NCBI GenBank assembly: GCA_002371335.1
Contig: DFHP01000137.1
Coordinates: forward strand, 16,768 to 22,930
DNA length: 6,163 bases
Direction of reading: 5' to 3'
Origin: Eubacterium sp. UBA3720
GTDB taxonomy: Bacteria > Bacillota > Clostridia > Lachnospirales > Lachnospiraceae
The translations under genes were made by a program, and so were the position numbers. Position 1 is the first letter of the stretch; each line of letters begins with the position of its first letter. Below are positions 5,895 to 6,163 of the stretch, one piece after another. Under the pieces are notes generated by a model that was given only the letters and a program-made list of their open reading frames with translations, ran no database searches and was not told where the DNA came from.

Positions 5895-6163
5895 AAACAA
5901 ATTTTATACCACATGAATACATTTATTGGCATGGCAAAACCGTAATATAATCAAAGGAAAGGAACTCTTGAAAAGTATGGAAATATAAAGCTGTGTTTTT
6001 TTTCATGCATTCAAATGTTTTGGAGTTACTGAAAATAGACTACTGGACAGGTAATTGCGAAACCCGGGAGCACGGGAAATTTGTGTGAATGATTCAAACA
6101 ATCTGCACAAGCATTAGAACTTCTGTATAAACGGAATCTGCTGTATGAGCAGAAATCATACTG
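5895..6163 (+). other. Downstream tail without a convincing gene
   Basis: These 269 bases after the ene-reductase are AT-rich at first. They contain a TATAAT (5946-5951) with TTGGCA (5926-5931) only 14 bases upstream, too close for a standard promoter; a purine-rich AAAGGAAAGGAA (5953-5964) followed by TTG (5968), which opens only six codons; and a T8 run (5996-6003) without a preceding GC stem. A small ATG ORF at 6005-6088 (27 codons) has no ribosome binding site. The frame from 6093 to the window end is open and reads FKQSAQALELLYKRNLLYEQ, helix-like and possibly coding, but without a start codon. No clear terminator for the ene-reductase operon is visible. The region may be the leader of a gene beyond the window, or a decayed gene. 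Confidence 0.5.

Noticed and set aside
5926..5951. Promoter with TTGGCA and TATAAT after the ene-reductase
   Set aside because: The 14-base spacing is too short for a standard sigma-A promoter, and no convincing gene follows within the window; only the -10-like box is noted.

Overview
The window looks like chromosomal DNA from an anaerobic, fermentative Firmicute of the class Clostridia. The indications are AGGAGG-type ribosome binding sites before every gene, three copies of a TATAAT -10 box in the intergenic regions, moderate GC content, the tail of a hybrid-cluster protein (typical of anaerobes), and an oxygen-sensitive type iron-sulfur flavoenzyme of the BaiCD/2,4-dienoyl-CoA reductase class. 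Family and genus cannot be settled from this sequence alone. No phage genes, transposase, CRISPR array, tRNA or rRNA gene was seen.

Layout, all genes on the + strand. Positions 1-144 are the last 47 codons of a hybrid-cluster protein (hcp). A short intergenic stretch with a candidate promoter and leader inverted repeat leads to a complete cardiolipin synthase (265-1851). Its stop codon lies inside the first copy of a cluster of GC-rich, REP-like repeats (1848-1966), three direct copies and one inverted. Right after the cluster, a TTG-started gene encodes a DUF1848 protein with a C-terminal CxxxCxxC motif (1999-2928).

The 456-base gap from 2929 to 3384 is dense in RNA-like structure: a strong intrinsic terminator (2996-3035), a perfect 19-bp AT-rich palindrome abutting it (3029-3069), three smaller hairpins with two mutually exclusive pairings (3103-3188), a candidate promoter (-10 at 3209-3214) and a bulged hairpin (3240-3272) in the presumed leader of the next operon.

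That operon holds a DUF3237 protein (3385-3891) and a 647-residue FMN/4Fe-4S/FAD ene-reductase (3951-5894), 59 bases apart. The reductase probably uses NAD(P)H to reduce an activated C=C bond. The DUF3237 partner has no assigned function and may act on the same compound. This pair is the most interesting protein content of the window. The final 269 bases contain no convincing gene: a TATAAT box, a T8 run, a 27-codon ORF without a ribosome binding site, and a possibly coding open frame running off the end.

The cardiolipin synthase, the DUF1848 protein and the reductase pair look like separate transcription units with no evident functional connection.
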